Source: Bufo bufo
Taxonomy: Eukaryota > Chordata > Amphibia > Anura > Bufonidae
DNA length: 64,000 bases
Assembly (NCBI RefSeq): GCF_905171765.1
Contig: NC_053393.1
Coordinates: 63,891,371-63,955,370, forward strand
Direction: 5' to 3'
This document shows, piece by piece, positions 63,283 through 64,000 of the stretch. Positions within the stretch are counted from its first letter, which is position 1. Each line of letters opens with the position of its first letter. Both the position numbers and the translations under genes were made by a program. A model generated the notes under the pieces. It did no database searches. It had not been told where the DNA came from and saw only the letters and a list, made by a program, of their open reading frames with translations.

Positions 63283-64000
63283 CTTTAGACATATTGGCCT
63301 ATTCTACTGTTGATATGAAAAGTCTATGATGAAACATAAAATTAGTATAAGACTATGGGACTATCTTCAGTAGATTCAGATGAAGGAGACCCGGGGTTGC
63401 ACTTGTCCATCTGTAATGTTTGTAACAAATCATTTTCATCTGTGTCCTCCAGCAATCTGTATCTGTATGTGTATAGAGCTAGGCTATGGCTGGACCCCCT
63501 GTATGGAGATGAGCCCTAAGGAGGTCTTCATTGTTTTGCACAACAATCCACGGTTCTCCAATTTGTCCTCAATTCCCTTTGTAATCAATCAAAAAAAGGA
63601 AAATTTCACATTTGCCATTTCATTACCAAATAACGTCAAAATCATTCTGTAGCAAAGACGAGACAGGAGCCGAAGATCATGGGTGTATCTCCAGTGTGGG
63701 CTCATTGGGACAGCACTACCCATATGCCATATCTGAACATCATAGATGGGGACTTCTGCTCAAGACCCCTTCTACTAGACAAATCAGAGCGTCCCTGTAA
63801 CTCTGACTCGGACTGACCTGTCTTGTCAATGGATTACATTAACATTACTGCAAAGTATATGACTATGAAACCATATACTCTGCTGCGTCCACTGCTGCAA
63901 AAGTATTACAGGGCAACTAGTGTGAGACAACTACCTTAAATGGATACGCCATATAATTTTGGAATTGCATTATCAATAATTGACCAAAAACGTCTATAAA
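63283..64000. repeat. Segment duplicated from 56491-57172 (copy 2, runs off the window)
   Basis: Offset is 6792 before and 6831 after the 39-base extra block at about 63408-63446. That block is flanked by TGTCC on both sides, as expected of a slippage or microhomology indel. Identity is otherwise nearly complete to the last base, so the duplicated unit extends beyond the window and may include another DRAM-like gene from about 64620. Confidence 0.9.

Overview
This is a repeat-rich vertebrate nuclear window, most probably from a frog (anuran, not obviously Xenopus). It holds split genes with GT-AG introns, a CpG-island promoter, and dense DNA transposons of the kinds that crowd frog genomes: T2/Kolobok-like MITEs on TTAA, Harbinger-like MITEs on TWA, hAT hairpins with 8-bp duplications, a Tc1 element, a Helitron, and DIRS retroelements. 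No bacterial, CRISPR or operon-like structure is present.

Two host genes can be read. RAD21, the kleisin of cohesin, lies on the minus strand. Its non-coding first exon sits in a CpG island near 42.7 kb, and 13 coding exons run from 38877 down to the stop at 22605. The spliced frame closes exactly at 631 residues, with the separase and caspase cleavage motifs in place. The second gene is a DRAM-family six-pass membrane protein on the plus strand (57789-60211, 7 exons, 243 residues). Its promoter carries five CCAAT boxes in about 140 bases. Part of its upstream region (56491-57172) recurs almost unchanged at 63283-64000, so a tandem second copy, or a false duplication in the assembly, probably continues past the window.

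Layout. 1-12 kb: MITEs, a decayed hAT transposase, a low-complexity repeat, and a Helitron carrying a hAT element with a 32-bp minisatellite. 12.1-16.3 kb: a four-deep nest (T2-MITE > Tc1 > foldback > Harbinger MITE) followed by two more MITEs that share target sites. 16.3-22.6 kb: RAD21 downstream region with MITEs. 22.6-42.8 kb: RAD21; its introns hold MITEs, hAT hairpins, a DIRS element and a large foldback element. 43.7-47.7 kb: a second DIRS element with recognisable RT, RNase H and tyrosine recombinase. 47.9-49.3 kb: an LTR split by a Harbinger MITE. 49.9-52.1 kb: an L2-like LINE in two pieces. 52.3-55 kb: a MITE with an LTR-like insert, then a hAT-like fragment. 57.4-60.7 kb: the DRAM-like gene. 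60.8-63.3 kb: a T2-MITE carrying a hAT element, then a Harbinger MITE at the duplication breakpoint.

The two genes are not obviously functionally linked. Most of the interest lies in the transposons, where target-site duplications can be read directly. Coordinates and splice sites were worked out by eye; family names for repeats come from termini and target-site duplications, not from a database search.
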